NCBI GenBank assembly: GCA_030847615.1
Contig: JAUMIR010000001.1
Location: 248,809,187-248,873,186, forward strand
DNA length: 64,000 nucleotides
Direction of reading: 5' to 3'
Source: Gambelia wislizenii
Lineage: Eukaryota > Chordata > Lepidosauria > Squamata > Crotaphytidae
A model generated the notes under the pieces. The model was not told the DNA's origin. It saw only the letters and a program-made list of their open reading frames with translations, and searched no databases. Positions 63,296-64,000 of the stretch are shown in pieces. The number at the start of each line of letters is the position of its first letter. The first letter of the stretch is position 1. A program made the position numbers and the translations under genes.

Positions 63296-64000
63296 AAAAT
63301 AATAATTTTTATTGGTGTGTGTGTGTGTGTAACATATATAACAACAAGGCATCAAAAAACCCAGAAAGAATTATCACAATTATCCAATTGAAGCGAATAT
63401 TTGAAAAAAGGGAAAACAAAACATAACAACAAAAATACAACCATTTGACAATAAAACTACTTATTTATAATCCAACTCCAAAATTTCTGTATGTACAAAT
63501 ATTTATATACATCTGCCTAGCATTTCCTTATACTCTAAAAAGACTTCCCACCTACACACTAAATATTTTCTTAAGCTATTACGTACCTATTTATCCTCTA
63601 TATTACTGATATCTCACTACTATTATCTATAACTGTTACCCTAATTCTTACTATTATATATAAAACATTTCCAGCTATTATTATTACACATTCTTATCAG
63701 TATTCTTATAACAAAAATCGATTACTAAAACTTTAATATTTCTTTTATTTATTTTTAGCTTGTTACTAATTGTTTTCAACGTTACACCTTTTAGTTCTTT
63801 TAGTTCTTAAATCCTACTACATACATATTACCCCTATTTTTTTCATATATCTTATAAATAAACGGTTCCCAATTATTTATAAATTCCTCTATTGGCTTTC
63901 CTTTCATTATGTTTGTCAGTTTGTCCATTTGTGCCATTTCTGACACGTTTTCTATCTAATCCATAATTGTAGGAATACCTTTAGATTTCCATTGCCTCGC
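63296..64000 (-). mobile_element. L1 retrotransposon, 3' end, sense to UNC80
   Basis: On the minus strand the right edge encodes an L1 ORF2 C-terminal segment, KGIPTIMD and ENVSEMAQMDKLTNI, EEFINNWEPFIYK. An AT-rich 3' region of about 500 bp follows, with a short (CA)n stretch and AATAAAAAT near 63302. The element continues beyond the window. It ends about 105 bp before the acceptor of exon e1. Confidence 0.8.

Overview
The window is an intron-rich vertebrate locus. The one host gene I can support is UNC80, read on the minus strand. UNC80 is the large cytosolic subunit of the NALCN sodium-leak channel complex. I could place 24 consecutive exons (3408 nt, about 1136 codons). They run from the exon at 63059-63190, which encodes the [12 protein letters not shown] region, down to the exon at 2005-2170, which ends in AVHSGS. 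Every junction has GT-AG sites and the reading phase is kept across all 23 introns. Both ends of the gene lie outside the window: the N-terminal exons are beyond position 64000 and the last C-terminal exons are to the left of position 1.

The repeats point to a squamate reptile, probably a lizard. There are two tRNA-headed Sauria/ACA-type SINEs with (GCTATT)n tails (297-523 and 34333-34554), CR1 3' ends, L1 3' ends, a DIRS-type tyrosine-recombinase retrotransposon, and many short inverted-repeat DNA transposons. Species cannot be fixed from this.

Layout by region. 1-8.5 kb: the C-terminal-most UNC80 exons (e24-e20) plus a LINE copy with a 374-codon reading frame, inserted into a MITE. 8.5-20 kb: exons e19-e17 with MITE clutter. 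20.1-25.9 kb: a decayed DIRS element that fills the intron directly upstream of exon e17. 26-33.3 kb: three UNC80 exons. Two of them (36 nt and 93 nt) keep the frame and look like a tandem cassette pair. 33.6-34.2 kb: a MITE carrying an inverted pair of RING-finger fragments. 35-57 kb: exons e13-e2 with layered transposon insertions. 58.5-62.3 kb: a MITE, then an L1 with target-site duplications that itself contains a GC-rich LTR-like element. 63.06-64 kb: exon e1 and the 3' end of a sense-oriented L1.

I found no tRNA or rRNA gene and no CRISPR array, and no second host gene. The long open frames outside UNC80 are transposon-derived or chance. The items most worth a second look are the UNC80 cassette exons with a weak acceptor, the RING-carrying MITE, the DIRS repeat that comes within 30 bp of an UNC80 acceptor, and the LTR-like GC-rich promoter candidate oriented with UNC80.
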